Positions 1 to 7,824 of a DNA stretch of 48,571 bases are shown one piece after another. The DNA is taken from positions 1 through 48,571 of the forward strand of contig JBDIBA010000011.1 in NCBI GenBank assembly GCA_039812705.1, in the 5' to 3' direction. The position numbers and the translations under genes are program-made. Each line of letters starts with the position of its first letter. The first letter of the stretch is position 1. The notes under the pieces were generated by a model. It was not told where the DNA came from, made no database searches, and saw only the letters and a list, made by a program, of their open reading frames with translations. The DNA is from JBDIBA01 sp039812705 (GTDB lineage: Bacteria; Actinomycetota; Acidimicrobiia; Acidimicrobiales; JBBSGY01).

Positions 1-759
1 TCACCCGACACCGCCGAGCCGGACTCCAAAGTGCTCGCACCAAGATCGGCAGATGAGGACAAACCGGTGACATTGCCGGTCCGCGTCGTTGGTTTCGTGC
101 AAGGCGCCAACTTTCTCAATTCCGATTCCCCCGGATACGCCATTCCCTATGAGACGACCAAGGACCAACCGCAACTAGCCGAGTTGTTCAAGTCCGCTAC
201 GACTGCGTATCCGTCGTTTTCTACGCAGCAACAGCGCGACAACTTCGTCAAGGCAAACAGAGCCTCGGGTGGAGTCGAGATCTTTTCCGATCCCGTCGCG
301 CAGAACCGCGAACTGTTCTCGCCGTTCCTAAACGCTTTTCGTATCGCGACAATCGTCATGTTGTGCTTGATGGCCGTGCCGATGGCGACAACCATTTCGA
401 AGTTGCTGTCCGACTCGCAACGCGAGACCGGCGTGTTCCGTGCGATCGGTGCGCGCAACCGTCACATCGTGGCCATTTACGGGCTTTATGGACTGCTTGT
501 GGCTATAGGCGCGTTTCTTCTTGCGCTGGTCGCGGGCATTGGCGTTGGCCTACTGATCACCAGTGCCTACGGCGACAAGGTCGAGCTGGGCTTCTCGACG
601 ATTACCGACGCAAGTGTCTCGGTGAACTTTGCGCAACCCGCGCTTAGTCAGCTGCTGACCATCTTGTTCGGACTCATCGGCGGTGTTGTCGTTGGTTCGG
701 CCATCCCTCTCCTTCGGGCGCTTCGCCGCGATCCGATCAAGTCTCTTCGCGACGAGTAG
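1..759 (+). CDS. FtsX-like ABC transporter permease, C-terminal part
   Basis: The reading frame is open from the first base, so the gene begins outside the window and only about 252 C-terminal residues are visible. A soluble periplasmic-type segment (VRVVGFVQG onwards) is followed by three hydrophobic helices in the pattern of the FtsX/MacB permease domain. The segment between the first two helices contains RETGVFRAIGARNRHI, the cytoplasmic loop typical of this family that contacts the ATPase. The protein ends in RRDPIKSLRDE, also typical of MacB-like permeases. It would act in the cytoplasmic membrane as part of a mechanotransmission or lipoprotein/peptide export ABC system. The substrate cannot be told from this fragment, and the ATPase partner would lie upstream. 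Confidence 0.85.
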   Translation, partial: SPDTAEPDSKVLAPRSADEDKPVTLPVRVVGFVQGANFLNSDSPGYAIPYETTKDQPQLAELFKSATTAYPSFSTQQQRDNFVKANRASGGVEIFSDPVAQNRELFSPFLNAFRIATIVMLCLMAVPMATTISKLLSDSQRETGVFRAIGARNRHIVAIYGLYGLLVAIGAFLLALVAGIGVGLLITSAYGDKVELGFSTITDASVSVNFAQPALSQLLTILFGLIGGVVVGSAIPLLRALRRDPIKSLRDE

Positions 760-798
760 CGGCCAGACACGCCGACTTCATGCCGCTACCGTTTTGGC

Positions 799-1368
799 GT
801 GGCTGATTCGTCTGAAGAAACAAGAACCGAGAAGCGACTGCTCGCCGCCACCATGGCGATCGCAATAGTCGTCGCAATCGGTGTCGGGGTTTGGTTGTTG
901 CTGTTCAACGACGACGACTCCGAAACATCGAGCTCGACAACAACGGTTGCTGCGGGTTCGGGCTCTGGCTCGGTTGACGAGTCTGGGTCCGGCGGGTCTG
1001 GGTCCGGCGGGTCTGACGGTTCCGGATCTGGGTCTGGCGGCGCGGCCGGTGGCGCGGGCGGTGGCGAGCCTGGGTCCGGTTCGGCAGCTGGCGCGGTTGA
1101 CGGTGAAAGCTGTGGCGATGTCGCACTCGCGTCAGGCACGCGCGATGGAGTCTTCGCAATCAGCCAGAAATCATCCGACTGCTCAACGGCGAAATCGGTA
1201 GCCACTGCGGCCGGGCAGAAAATGGCGAAGAACAGCTTCCCGGCGAACATGTCGGTCAACGGATTCACCTGCACGGCCGTTCCACAAGACACGACCCAAG
1301 GCTTCGCCGCCGACGTCACCTGCAAAAACGGCGCCTCCACCATCTCCTTCAACCGCCGCTTCGAATAA
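799..1368 (+). CDS. membrane-anchored Gly/Ser-rich protein with four-Cys C-terminal domain
   Basis: The 189-residue protein starts at a GTG 40 bases after the permease stop. It has a short cytoplasmic N-terminus, one transmembrane helix (about residues 14-36), an acidic DDDD patch, a low-complexity Gly/Ser linker (about 50-95) and a C-terminal extracellular domain of about 85 residues. That domain contains four cysteines (SCGD, SDCS, FTCTA, VTCK), which could form two disulfides. The layout is common in actinobacterial secreted proteins of unknown role. The linker is encoded by two exact 15-bp copies at 981-995 and 996-1010 plus degenerate ones, so its length may vary between strains. No function can be assigned. 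Confidence 0.7.
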   Translation: MADSSEETRTEKRLLAATMAIAIVVAIGVGVWLLLFNDDDSETSSSTTTVAAGSGSGSVDESGSGGSGSGGSDGSGSGSGGAAGGAGGGEPGSGSAAGAVDGESCGDVALASGTRDGVFAISQKSSDCSTAKSVATAAGQKMAKNSFPANMSVNGFTCTAVPQDTTQGFAADVTCKNGASTISFNRRFE

Positions 1369-1390
1369 CCCCCGCCGCCGGCCCTCCTCC

Positions 1391-1419
1391 GCCGCCTTCG
1401 GTATCGGTTTTTCTTGCAA
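1391..1419 (+). repeat. dispersed repeat, copy 1 (core CTTCGGTATCGGTTTTTCTT)
   Basis: The 20-bp core is at 1396-1415, 27 bases after the stop codon of the preceding gene and on its coding strand. The flanks GCCGC and GCAA extend the match with copy 2 to 29 identical bases. The T5 run after CGG resembles a transcription-terminator tail, but no strong hairpin immediately precedes it. See the finding on this family. Confidence 0.75.
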
Positions 1420-1594
1420 AAACGGGCGGTTTTGGGGCGATTTGCGCAAGAAAGTCGCCGTGATGACTTCGAAATGGCTCGAATCAGACACTCACTGAAA
1501 GAAATCCGCACTGGATCGCCGTGGCTGTTTGGCCAGGTCAGCCGACAGAAATCCACCCCTAACCCTCGACACTCAGACCCACTTTCTTTCGCCC

Positions 1595-1623
1595 GCCGCC
1601 TTCGGTATCGGTTTTTCTTGCAA
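1595..1623 (+). repeat. dispersed repeat, copy 2
   Basis: It is identical over 29 bases to copy 1 and in the same orientation, 204 bases further on. It lies in the same intergenic region, about 160 bases before flbD. Because no gene separates it from copy 1, the pair may have arisen by local duplication. Confidence 0.75.
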
Positions 1624-1711
1624 GAGGAAGGGCCTCAGAAACCCGGCTTCGGAGAGGGTGAGGAAACACTCACACTGGGTGACGGTTTTGCTCAGATTCC
1701 AGGGGTGAGCT

Positions 1712-1719
1712 GCCGATAG
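1712..1719 (+). promoter_or_regulatory. possible FliA (sigma-28) -10 box upstream of flbD
   Basis: GCCGATAG matches the sigma-28 -10 consensus GCCGATAA at seven of eight positions and lies 64 bases before the flbD start. At the expected spacing the -35 region reads CAGA, a poor match to TAAA, so the assignment is weak. A similar box (ACCGATAA, 11986-11993) precedes flhA. Confidence 0.3.
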
Positions 1720-1783
1720 ATACACCAAGACCCTTAGGAAGAGGGTCGCCGGAAGCAAGTCCCATGGATGGAGACAGACAGCA

Positions 1784-2059
1784 ATGATCGTGGTAACTCG
1801 CCTAAATGGCCCGCCGCTCGCATTAAATTGCGAACTAATTGAGCGCGTAGAGGAAACACCCGACACTGTGCTGACCCTGACCGACGGGACCAAGTACGTC
1901 ATTTCCGAATCGCTTGAGCAAGTGATCGAGCGCGTCCGAGACTTCCAAGCCTCAGTCAACGTTGCGACCAAGCGCCTGGAATCAGAGATCGAGCGCGAGC
2001 CCAACCTTCGCGTAATCCGGGGCGACCACGGCAGCGCACGTCCGGGAACGGAGGGCTGA
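1784..2059 (+). CDS. flbD: flagellar protein FlbD (SwrD family)
   Basis: The 91-residue protein matches the small FlbD family closely through its first 60 residues, with the family pattern TRLNG, a central EETPDTVLTLTDGTKY stretch, and ES-EQVIERV. The C-terminal 30 residues are a charged tail not shared with the family. In Bacillus the homologue SwrD raises flagellar motor torque and acts with the stator. Here the gene is first in the operon, directly before motA (three bases apart), which is the conserved flbD-motA-motB order in many Gram-positive bacteria. It has ATG and a GGAG ribosome-binding site. Confidence 0.9.
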   Translation: MIVVTRLNGPPLALNCELIERVEETPDTVLTLTDGTKYVISESLEQVIERVRDFQASVNVATKRLESEIEREPNLRVIRGDHGSARPGTEG

Positions 2060-2062
2060 TCC

Positions 2063-2836
2063 GTGGATCCAGCAACCCTTGTCGGCGTCATTGTCGCCTT
2101 CGTCAGCATCCTCATCGGAATGATCCTTGAAGGTGGTAACCCCGCCTCGCTCATTTCGCCATCAGCATTCATGATCGTTATCCCTTCAACCATCGCCGTT
2201 GCCGTTGCCGGTGGTTACTTGGGTGACGTCAAGTTGGTCATCAACGGCCTCAAGCAAGCATTTCTTGCAAAACCCAAGAAGCCAGGCGAGTCAATCGAAA
2301 CACTCGTCAAGTTCGCCGACAAGGCACGCCGCGAGGGACTTTTGTCACTCGAAGACGCTGTCAAGGAAGTTGACGATGACTTCCTCAAGCGCGGAATCGA
2401 AATGGCTATCGACGGAACCGACCCCGAAGAACTCCGCGAAATCCTGGAAGCAGAGATCGACGCCAAGAAGTCTGCGACCAAAGAAGCAATGGAGTTCTTC
2501 ATGGCTTGCGGTGCGTACTCGCCGACCATCGGAATCATCGGTACGTGTCTTGGTTTGATTCACGTGCTGCACAACCTCTCCGACGCAGCAGCACTTGGCC
2601 CAGCTATTTCGGCAGCATTTGTTGCAACGCTGTTCGGTGTGGGAACCGCAAACCTGATCTACATCCCAATCGGAACGAAGTTGAAGCGCATCGCAACTGC
2701 CGAAGCACACGTCGCAGAAGCAATCGTTGAAGGCGTTTCGTCAATCCAAGCTGGCTCTAACCCGCGCATCATTCAGCAAAAGCTGAGTGCAATCCTCGGT
2801 GTTGAAAAGGATGAGGCCAAGGACAAGGCGGCCTAA
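2063..2836 (+). CDS. motA: flagellar stator protein MotA
   Basis: This 257-residue protein has the MotA layout: two N-terminal membrane helices (about 4-22 and 32-50), a charged cytoplasmic domain of about 100 residues containing ESIETLVKFADKARREGLLSLED, and two C-terminal helices around residues 150-205 with a GTCLGLIHVL motif. MotA forms the pentameric shell of the proton- or sodium-driven stator and pushes on FliG. Translation starts at GTG three bases after flbD, so the two are probably coupled. The closing K/D-rich tail is short and unremarkable. The next gene is its partner motB. Confidence 0.95.
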   Translation: MDPATLVGVIVAFVSILIGMILEGGNPASLISPSAFMIVIPSTIAVAVAGGYLGDVKLVINGLKQAFLAKPKKPGESIETLVKFADKARREGLLSLEDAVKEVDDDFLKRGIEMAIDGTDPEELREILEAEIDAKKSATKEAMEFFMACGAYSPTIGIIGTCLGLIHVLHNLSDAAALGPAISAAFVATLFGVGTANLIYIPIGTKLKRIATAEAHVAEAIVEGVSSIQAGSNPRIIQQKLSAILGVEKDEAKDKAA

Positions 2837-2840
2837 TCCA

Positions 2841-3683
2841 ATGGCAAAGAAACCAAAGAAGGAAGAAGAGGCCGTTGAAGTCTCTGAGCGCTGGTTGGTG
2901 TCTTATGCCGACATGATGACGTTGCTTGTTGCACTTTTCATCGTGCTGTTTGCAATGAGCCAGGTGGACTCGAAAAAGTTCCGCGCACTTGCGCAATCCT
3001 TGAACGGAAACCCAACCGCAGCACGCGCCGTGCTGCAAGGCTCGCAACAAGTAGCCGACGGTGGCGACATCGCAAAACTGCAAACCAATCTCAGCGCAAA
3101 CAACATCGAGTTCGATGTTCCATCAGCAAAAGCAGCACAAGGCGTTGACACAAAATCCCTGAAAAACATCATCGCCAAGACTGAGAAAGAAGCACAGGCA
3201 AAGAAGGACGAGCGTCAAACCCTCGAAGGCGTGAAGGAAGAAATCGAAACCTCGCTGGCCGCAACCGGACAACAAGGTTCGGTCAAGTTCAGCTTCACAG
3301 CACGCGGATTGGTCATCACGGTCGTTACCGATCAAGTCCTCTTTGAATCGGGATCTGCATTGCTGCGCCCGCAGGCGGACTCGATCATCCACGCACTTGG
3401 ACAACCACTCTCGCGGGTTGCTAACGACATCAGCGTCGAGGGCTACACCGACAACCACCCCATTGCCACAAACCAATATCCAAGCAACTGGGAACTCTCA
3501 ACCGCCCGTGCGACTTCAGTAACGCGTCGACTGGTCGAAAAGGAAGGTGTGAACCCCAACAAAGTGGGCTCCACCGGATATGGCGAGTTTCGACCCGCCG
3601 TGCCGAATGACACTCCGGCTCACAAGGCGCAAAACCGCCGAGTCGAAGTCGTAGTTCTGAATAGTCGCACTACAACGGGTTAA
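2841..3683 (+). CDS. motB: flagellar stator protein MotB
   Basis: This 280-residue protein begins at the ATG four bases after motA. An upstream in-frame start at 2787 would overlap motA and add non-conserved residues, so I reject it. The single transmembrane helix carries SYADMMTLL with the ion-binding aspartate at residue 24. After a plug and linker region there is an OmpA/Pal-like peptidoglycan-binding domain (about 155-275) with VEGYTDNHP and NRRVEVVV. MotB anchors the MotA/B stator to the cell wall and conducts the coupling ion. The ion type is not evident. Confidence 0.95.
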   Translation: MAKKPKKEEEAVEVSERWLVSYADMMTLLVALFIVLFAMSQVDSKKFRALAQSLNGNPTAARAVLQGSQQVADGGDIAKLQTNLSANNIEFDVPSAKAAQGVDTKSLKNIIAKTEKEAQAKKDERQTLEGVKEEIETSLAATGQQGSVKFSFTARGLVITVVTDQVLFESGSALLRPQADSIIHALGQPLSRVANDISVEGYTDNHPIATNQYPSNWELSTARATSVTRRLVEKEGVNPNKVGSTGYGEFRPAVPNDTPAHKAQNRRVEVVVLNSRTTTG

Positions 3684-3698
3684 AGCACGGGTTAAGAG

Positions 3699-4229
3699 AT
3701 GGCCGAAGAAGACGTAGCCGAAGAGACAAAAAAGGGATCGAAGCTCAAGATCATCATCCCTCTCGTGATCCTCCTGGCGGGTATCGGCGGGGCCGGATAC
3801 TTCCTGGTCATCGCCCCGAAGGCCAAGGAAAAGGCCGCAGCGACCTCCACAACGGAGCCTCACGGCAAGATTGTTCGCCTCGAACCCATCACGATGAACC
3901 TCTCTGACGGCCACATCTTGAAGGTCGGCATTGCCATGGAGATGGTTGCCGAGCCCAAGGACACCCACCTCAACGCCCTGGTCGGCCTCAAGGCCAACGC
4001 CGGTGGCGGCCACGGCTCTGGTGGCGAGGAAAAGGCAACGATGACCCTCGACGGCCTGGAATCCAAGGCACTCGACCAAACCATTACGGTCCTTGGAAAC
4101 GACACCTACGACGGCCTGTCTTCGCCTTCGGGTCGCGCGGCGGCAAAGAAGGAACTTTCAGAAAAGATCATCGAGGCCTACCACGGTGACGTCAAAGGGG
4201 TTCTCTTCACAGACTTCGTGATGAGCTAA
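3699..4229 (+). CDS. fliL: flagellar basal body-associated protein FliL
   Basis: The 176-residue protein has a short charged N-terminus, one membrane helix (about 18-38) and an extracytoplasmic domain with the FliL pattern LEPITMNLSDGHILKVGIAMEM and a C-terminal VKGVLFTDFVMS. FliL surrounds the stator and supports torque. It sits between motB and fliM, as in many flagellar operons. A glycine-rich loop (GGGHGSGGEE, about 105-115) is an insertion relative to the typical family. Confidence 0.92.
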   Translation: MAEEDVAEETKKGSKLKIIIPLVILLAGIGGAGYFLVIAPKAKEKAAATSTTEPHGKIVRLEPITMNLSDGHILKVGIAMEMVAEPKDTHLNALVGLKANAGGGHGSGGEEKATMTLDGLESKALDQTITVLGNDTYDGLSSPSGRAAAKKELSEKIIEAYHGDVKGVLFTDFVMS

Positions 4230-4272
4230 CGCCTCAACCTCAGGATTAGGCGATCCCTGCCGATCAAACAGG

Positions 4273-5226
4273 GTGACTATTAGCGACACTTCAACCAACC
4301 CGGCCACGGGTAACGAAGATGTCCGCAGTCGCAAGAAGCAGCCCAAGGCTTTCAACTTCAAGCGGCCGAACAAGTTCAACCGCGACCACTTTCGCGCGTT
4401 TCAGATTGTTCACGAGACATTTGCACGTCAGCTGAGCACCGTGATGTCGACGACATTGCGCGCAGCATCAAGCGTCAGCGTTGCCTCAATTGAAGAAGCC
4501 AGTTACGGCGAATTCGTGGACAGCGCAGATAACCCGTCGTTTATGGCAATTCTGCAAATCTCGCCACTCCCCGGCGCATGCCTGCTGCACATGCCGCAAT
4601 CCCTTGCAATGGGCATTGTCGAACGACTTCTCGGCGGCGCAGGTGAAGGTCCATTCCCCGCACGCCCACTGACCGACATCGAGTCAATCTTGATGCGCGA
4701 TCTCACCGACCGCTGCCTGCGTGAACTCACCTACTCCTACGAATCGCTTTTCGAGGTACACGCAAAGACAATGCAGCTGGAATCAAACCCGCAGTTTGCC
4801 CAGATTGCAGCGCCATCGGACATGACCCTGCTGGTCACATTCGCCGTGCGCATCTCGGACGTGGACTCTCAGATCAAACTCTGCGTTCCGTACGCATCAC
4901 TGCAGGGACAGCTGGACCGCCTTAACTCCAGTCACGCATTTCGCGACAAATCCGACCTTGACTCAATGGCAATCATGCTCGCCGTCGAGAAGCGCATCCT
5001 TAACGCGCCTGTCGGGGTCAGCGTCCTTTTCAACGAGGTTTCGATGACCGCGTCGGACATTCTCGGCCTAAAAGTCGGCGATGTGGTCGCTCTTGGCCAC
5101 CCTACGGATGCGCCACTAACAGTGAAAGCCGACGGTGTTCCTCATCTATTGGCCAAACCCGGCCGACAAGGAAAAAGACTGGCTTGCCAGGTCGTCGACA
5201 CCCTCAATCCAAATCTCTACAAGTGA
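4273..5226 (+). CDS. fliM: flagellar motor switch protein FliM, without the CheY-binding N-terminal motif
   Basis: This 317-residue protein has the FliM middle domain (RDHFRAFQIVHETFARQLST, SYGEFVDS, LLGGAGEG, LTDIES) and a C-terminal SpoA domain near 240-315. It forms the C-ring of the switch complex between FliG and FliN. The usual N-terminal peptide LSQxEIDALL, which binds phosphorylated CheY, is missing: the N-terminus reads TISDTSTNPATGNEDVRSRKKQ. The only usable start is the GTG at 4273, and codons back to the in-frame TAA at 4228 contain no other start and no such motif. Gene order and length are otherwise normal. Confidence 0.92.
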   Translation: MTISDTSTNPATGNEDVRSRKKQPKAFNFKRPNKFNRDHFRAFQIVHETFARQLSTVMSTTLRAASSVSVASIEEASYGEFVDSADNPSFMAILQISPLPGACLLHMPQSLAMGIVERLLGGAGEGPFPARPLTDIESILMRDLTDRCLRELTYSYESLFEVHAKTMQLESNPQFAQIAAPSDMTLLVTFAVRISDVDSQIKLCVPYASLQGQLDRLNSSHAFRDKSDLDSMAIMLAVEKRILNAPVGVSVLFNEVSMTASDILGLKVGDVVALGHPTDAPLTVKADGVPHLLAKPGRQGKRLACQVVDTLNPNLYK

Positions 5227-5240
5227 GCCGGTAGGTAACT

Positions 5241-5990
5241 GTGTCTGCAACAACCCTCGAACAAACAACCGCCCAGGGCGCCGCACAAGCCGTTGTGCGA
5301 CTGCTGCCTACGGACCTCACGGTTCAAGAACCACTTACCGGCCTTGCAGCAATCAGCGCAGCACTCCCCGGCCCCGGCGCACGCGCAATCTCGGCGACCA
5401 TTGCCGGATCTGCCTCGGGTGCAGTTGTCTTCACGTTGTCCAACGAACTCGCATCAGCAGTTGAGAACGGCCCGCTAGGAACACAAGACCTACTGGCAGC
5501 ACTCACACCTGCACTTGACGACTGCTGCACGGCACTTACGCCTGACCTTGGCGAAGTGCATCACGAAGCCGCTCAGGTTCTCGATGCAGAAATCGCGTTG
5601 TCGAACGCAACAACACACGACAGCGTGTGCGTGATTCCGTTCGCGAACGACCTTGGTACATGTGGTGCTGTTGTCATCCTGCTCGACAGCGGAAGTGTTG
5701 GCTTCTCAACACTCAGCGAAACCCTGCTTAGCGACGACACCATGCGCGGTGTCGAGCTGCTTAGCGATGTCGAAATGGGCGTAACAGCTGAACTCGGCCG
5801 CACCCGTTTGAGCATTCGCGAACTCCTCAGTTTGCAGCCCGGTTCAATCGTCGAACTCGACCGCGCAGCCGGTAGTCCCGTTGACCTCCTTGTCAACGGA
5901 ACCCTGGTGGCCCGCGGTGAAGTCGTTGTGATTGACGAAGAGTTCGGTATTCGCATCACCGAAATCGTCGGCCACGACCCGAAGGGCTAG
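5241..5990 (+). CDS. fliN: flagellar motor switch protein FliN/FliY-like with long N-terminal domain
   Basis: The 249-residue protein is far longer than a minimal FliN. Its last 75 residues are a SpoA domain (VELLSDVEMGVTAELGRTRLSIRELLSLQPGS then VARGEVVVIDEEFGIRI), which forms the base of the C-ring. The first 165 residues (SGAVVFTLSNELA, ALTPALDDCCTALTP) look like a degenerate CheC/FliY-type domain, but I do not see the D/S-xxx-E-xx-N catalytic motif of CheC phosphatases. It is therefore closer to FliY in layout, without clear CheY-P phosphatase residues. It starts at GTG, 14 bases after fliM. Confidence 0.88.
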   Translation: MSATTLEQTTAQGAAQAVVRLLPTDLTVQEPLTGLAAISAALPGPGARAISATIAGSASGAVVFTLSNELASAVENGPLGTQDLLAALTPALDDCCTALTPDLGEVHHEAAQVLDAEIALSNATTHDSVCVIPFANDLGTCGAVVILLDSGSVGFSTLSETLLSDDTMRGVELLSDVEMGVTAELGRTRLSIRELLSLQPGSIVELDRAAGSPVDLLVNGTLVARGEVVVIDEEFGIRITEIVGHDPKG

Positions 5991-5993
5991 GCA

Positions 5994-6554
5994 ATGGACG
6001 CTTCGCTGACAGAGCTGATCCCGCGCGCGCTCGGGTCAATGGTCGTCGTGCTGGCAATCATGTGGATTGCGGCTCGCGCGACAAAGACTCGCAAGTTCGC
6101 CCAGACTTTTGGCACTCGCATGAAGGCCGAGTCAACCGAAACACGCGCGTCCATCGAGCTAATCAGTCGTCAACCACTTGGCCGCAACGCATCGGTTTCC
6201 ATCATTCGCGCAGGCGACAAGGAACTTGTTCTTGGCGTAACCGAAACAAACGTGAACGTGTTGGCAGAACTTGGAACGACACCGACCGACATTCACTCGG
6301 CTGCACGCAACGCTGCCGGAACGATTGCGCAATCAAACAACTACTTGCGTTCGTACGCGGAGCACCCATCGCACGGAGCGACTCAAGCGAGCTCACAAGA
6401 ACCGGCGCTTTCACTCGTAGGACAAGACGCAGTTGCTAACGCGTCGACAAATGCCCAACGGACGGGCAACAACGGGTCGGATTCAACTCCGATTTCAGAG
6501 CAGGCATGGAAGGGACTACTTGGACAGGTCCGGGAGCGAACGGTTCGCCACTAG
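5994..6554 (+). CDS. fliO: flagellar biosynthesis protein FliO
   Basis: The 186-residue protein begins three bases after fliN. It has one N-terminal membrane helix (about 11-28) followed by a cytoplasmic domain with IELISRQPLGRNASVSIIRAGDKELVLGVTETNVNVLAEL, the recognisable FliO core. The C-terminal 70 residues are low-complexity and probably disordered. FliO helps assemble FliP into the export gate. Its position directly before fliP is the standard arrangement and supports the call, since FliO sequences are weakly conserved. Confidence 0.88.
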   Translation: MDASLTELIPRALGSMVVVLAIMWIAARATKTRKFAQTFGTRMKAESTETRASIELISRQPLGRNASVSIIRAGDKELVLGVTETNVNVLAELGTTPTDIHSAARNAAGTIAQSNNYLRSYAEHPSHGATQASSQEPALSLVGQDAVANASTNAQRTGNNGSDSTPISEQAWKGLLGQVRERTVRH

Positions 6555-6585
6555 AGCCACACGGTCCGGTCCTAAAGGGGCCCTC

Positions 6586-7530
6586 ATGTCACAACTTGTT
6601 GCGAATGCGCCCCACAAGCGTCGGCGCTTTACGTTCCTCATCTCCATAGCAATGCTCTTTGCGTTGCTCGGCTTTTCCTTGCCTGCCCACGCACAAGTTG
6701 TCCCCGTAGACGCATACCCCGGCGCGACAGATAACCAAGTGACTGCAACAACAGTCAGCCCCGTCCTCAACAACGCCGGACAAGCAACACCCACAACAGT
6801 TGCCGGTGCCACCCAAGGTGCAAACGGTCCAGCCGGTCCTGCGGGCCCAAGTGGTCAAACGTCTAACAACGCAAGCGTCAATCTGAATCTGGACCAAGCG
6901 CTCAACAAGCCCAGTCAGTCAATCCTTGTCATCATCGTCATCACGTTGTTGTCAATTGCGCCAGCGGGCTTGATCATGCTGACAAGCTTCACGCGCATCA
7001 TCATTGTGTTGTCATTAACGCGCAACGCATTGGGTGTAATGACCATTCCGCCCACCCAGGTACTTACCGGTCTTGCGCTCTTCCTGAGCTTCTTCATCAT
7101 GTCGCCGGTGTTCACATCAATGAACAATGACGCAATTCAGCCTTACATCCGAGGCGAAATGAATCAGCAGCAGGCCTATGACACGGCCACCAAACCACTC
7201 AAGACGTTCATGATCAAACAGGTTCGTCAAGAAGAACTGTCGTTGTTCACAAAGATCAGTGGAAAGAAGCCAGAAAAGCCCGAAGACGTCGGCATGGCGG
7301 AACTTGCACCGGCATTCATCCTGTCCGAAATCAAAACCGCGTTCATCATTGGCTTTGTCATATTCATTCCGTTCTTGGTGATCGACTTGATAGTCAGTTC
7401 GTCCCTCATGGCAATGGGAATGATGATGTTGCCGCCGCAGATGATCTCGCTGCCCTTCAAGATCTTGTTGTTCGTACTCGTCGACGGCTGGGGTCTAGTC
7501 GTCAAAGCGCTCATCACGAGCTTTGGCTAA
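6586..7530 (+). CDS. fliP: flagellar export gate protein FliP
   Basis: I place the start at ATG 6586, giving 314 residues. The longer in-frame extension from 6433 overlaps fliO and lacks conservation. A cleavable signal peptide (RRRFTFLISIAMLFALLGFSLPAHA) is followed by an unusually long Ala/Gly/Pro/Asn-rich linker (about 35-105) before the first conserved helix. The FliP core follows, with LLSIAPAGLIMLTSFTRI, TRNALG and PPTQVLTGLALFLSFFIM, then the C-terminal DLIVSSSLMAMGMMMLPPQMISLPFKILLFVLVDGW. FliP forms the FliP5Q4R1 gate of the flagellar type III secretion system. Confidence 0.95.
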   Translation: MSQLVANAPHKRRRFTFLISIAMLFALLGFSLPAHAQVVPVDAYPGATDNQVTATTVSPVLNNAGQATPTTVAGATQGANGPAGPAGPSGQTSNNASVNLNLDQALNKPSQSILVIIVITLLSIAPAGLIMLTSFTRIIIVLSLTRNALGVMTIPPTQVLTGLALFLSFFIMSPVFTSMNNDAIQPYIRGEMNQQQAYDTATKPLKTFMIKQVRQEELSLFTKISGKKPEKPEDVGMAELAPAFILSEIKTAFIIGFVIFIPFLVIDLIVSSSLMAMGMMMLPPQMISLPFKILLFVLVDGWGLVVKALITSFG

Positions 7531-7542
7531 GAGGAACCAACC

Positions 7543-7815
7543 ATGACCGACCAAGCCGTCATCAACATTGCCGTTCAGGCCATGATCATCTCCGCCAAGT
7601 TGGCCGGACCGATTCTGATTGTCTCGCTGGCAATCGGTCTTGGCATTTCACTGATTCAGTCCGTCACATCAATCCAGGAAGTGACGCTGACGTTTGTTCC
7701 AAAACTGATTGGCGTTGCAGCCGTCATCGTTATTGCCGGCAACTGGATGCTGCACCAAATGATGGCCTTTACACGTGATCTTTTCGACCAGATTCCTGCC
7801 CTGATCGCAAAGTAA
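7543..7815 (+). CDS. fliQ: flagellar export gate protein FliQ
   Basis: The 90-residue protein has two transmembrane helices and the family sequence LIVSLAIGLGISLIQSVTSIQEVTLTFVPKLIG between them. It is the normal length of FliQ. It lies 12 bases after fliP and nine bases before fliR, and would form part of the export gate complex in the membrane. Confidence 0.96.
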   Translation: MTDQAVINIAVQAMIISAKLAGPILIVSLAIGLGISLIQSVTSIQEVTLTFVPKLIGVAAVIVIAGNWMLHQMMAFTRDLFDQIPALIAK

Positions 7816-7824
7816 GCGTTTGCA

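Larger units (their letters stand above)
1369..1783. other. 415-bp intergenic region upstream of the flagellar operon
   Basis: I see no convincing gene here. The region contains two exact 29-bp copies of a dispersed repeat (1391-1419 and 1595-1623), a possible FliA-type -10 box (GCCGATAG, 1712-1719) and a small GACCCT/AGGGTC hairpin at 1729-1747. It also has a GGAG ribosome-binding site about 10 bases before the flbD start. The first part follows the 189-residue gene and probably serves as its 3' region. The last 80 bases are the likely promoter and leader of the flagellar operon. Confidence 0.6.

Noticed and set aside
786..1556. 256-residue reverse ORF with Pro-rich stretch
   Set aside because: It is the complement of the Gly/Ser linker gene, which has the better start, membrane helix and cysteine domain.
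2787..2840. N-terminal extension of MotB by 18 residues
   Set aside because: It overlaps the motA 3' end, has no family similarity, and ATG 2841 four bases after the motA stop gives the normal MotB N-terminus.
6433..6585. N-terminal extension of FliP
   Set aside because: It overlaps fliO, and the signal peptide starts right after ATG 6586.
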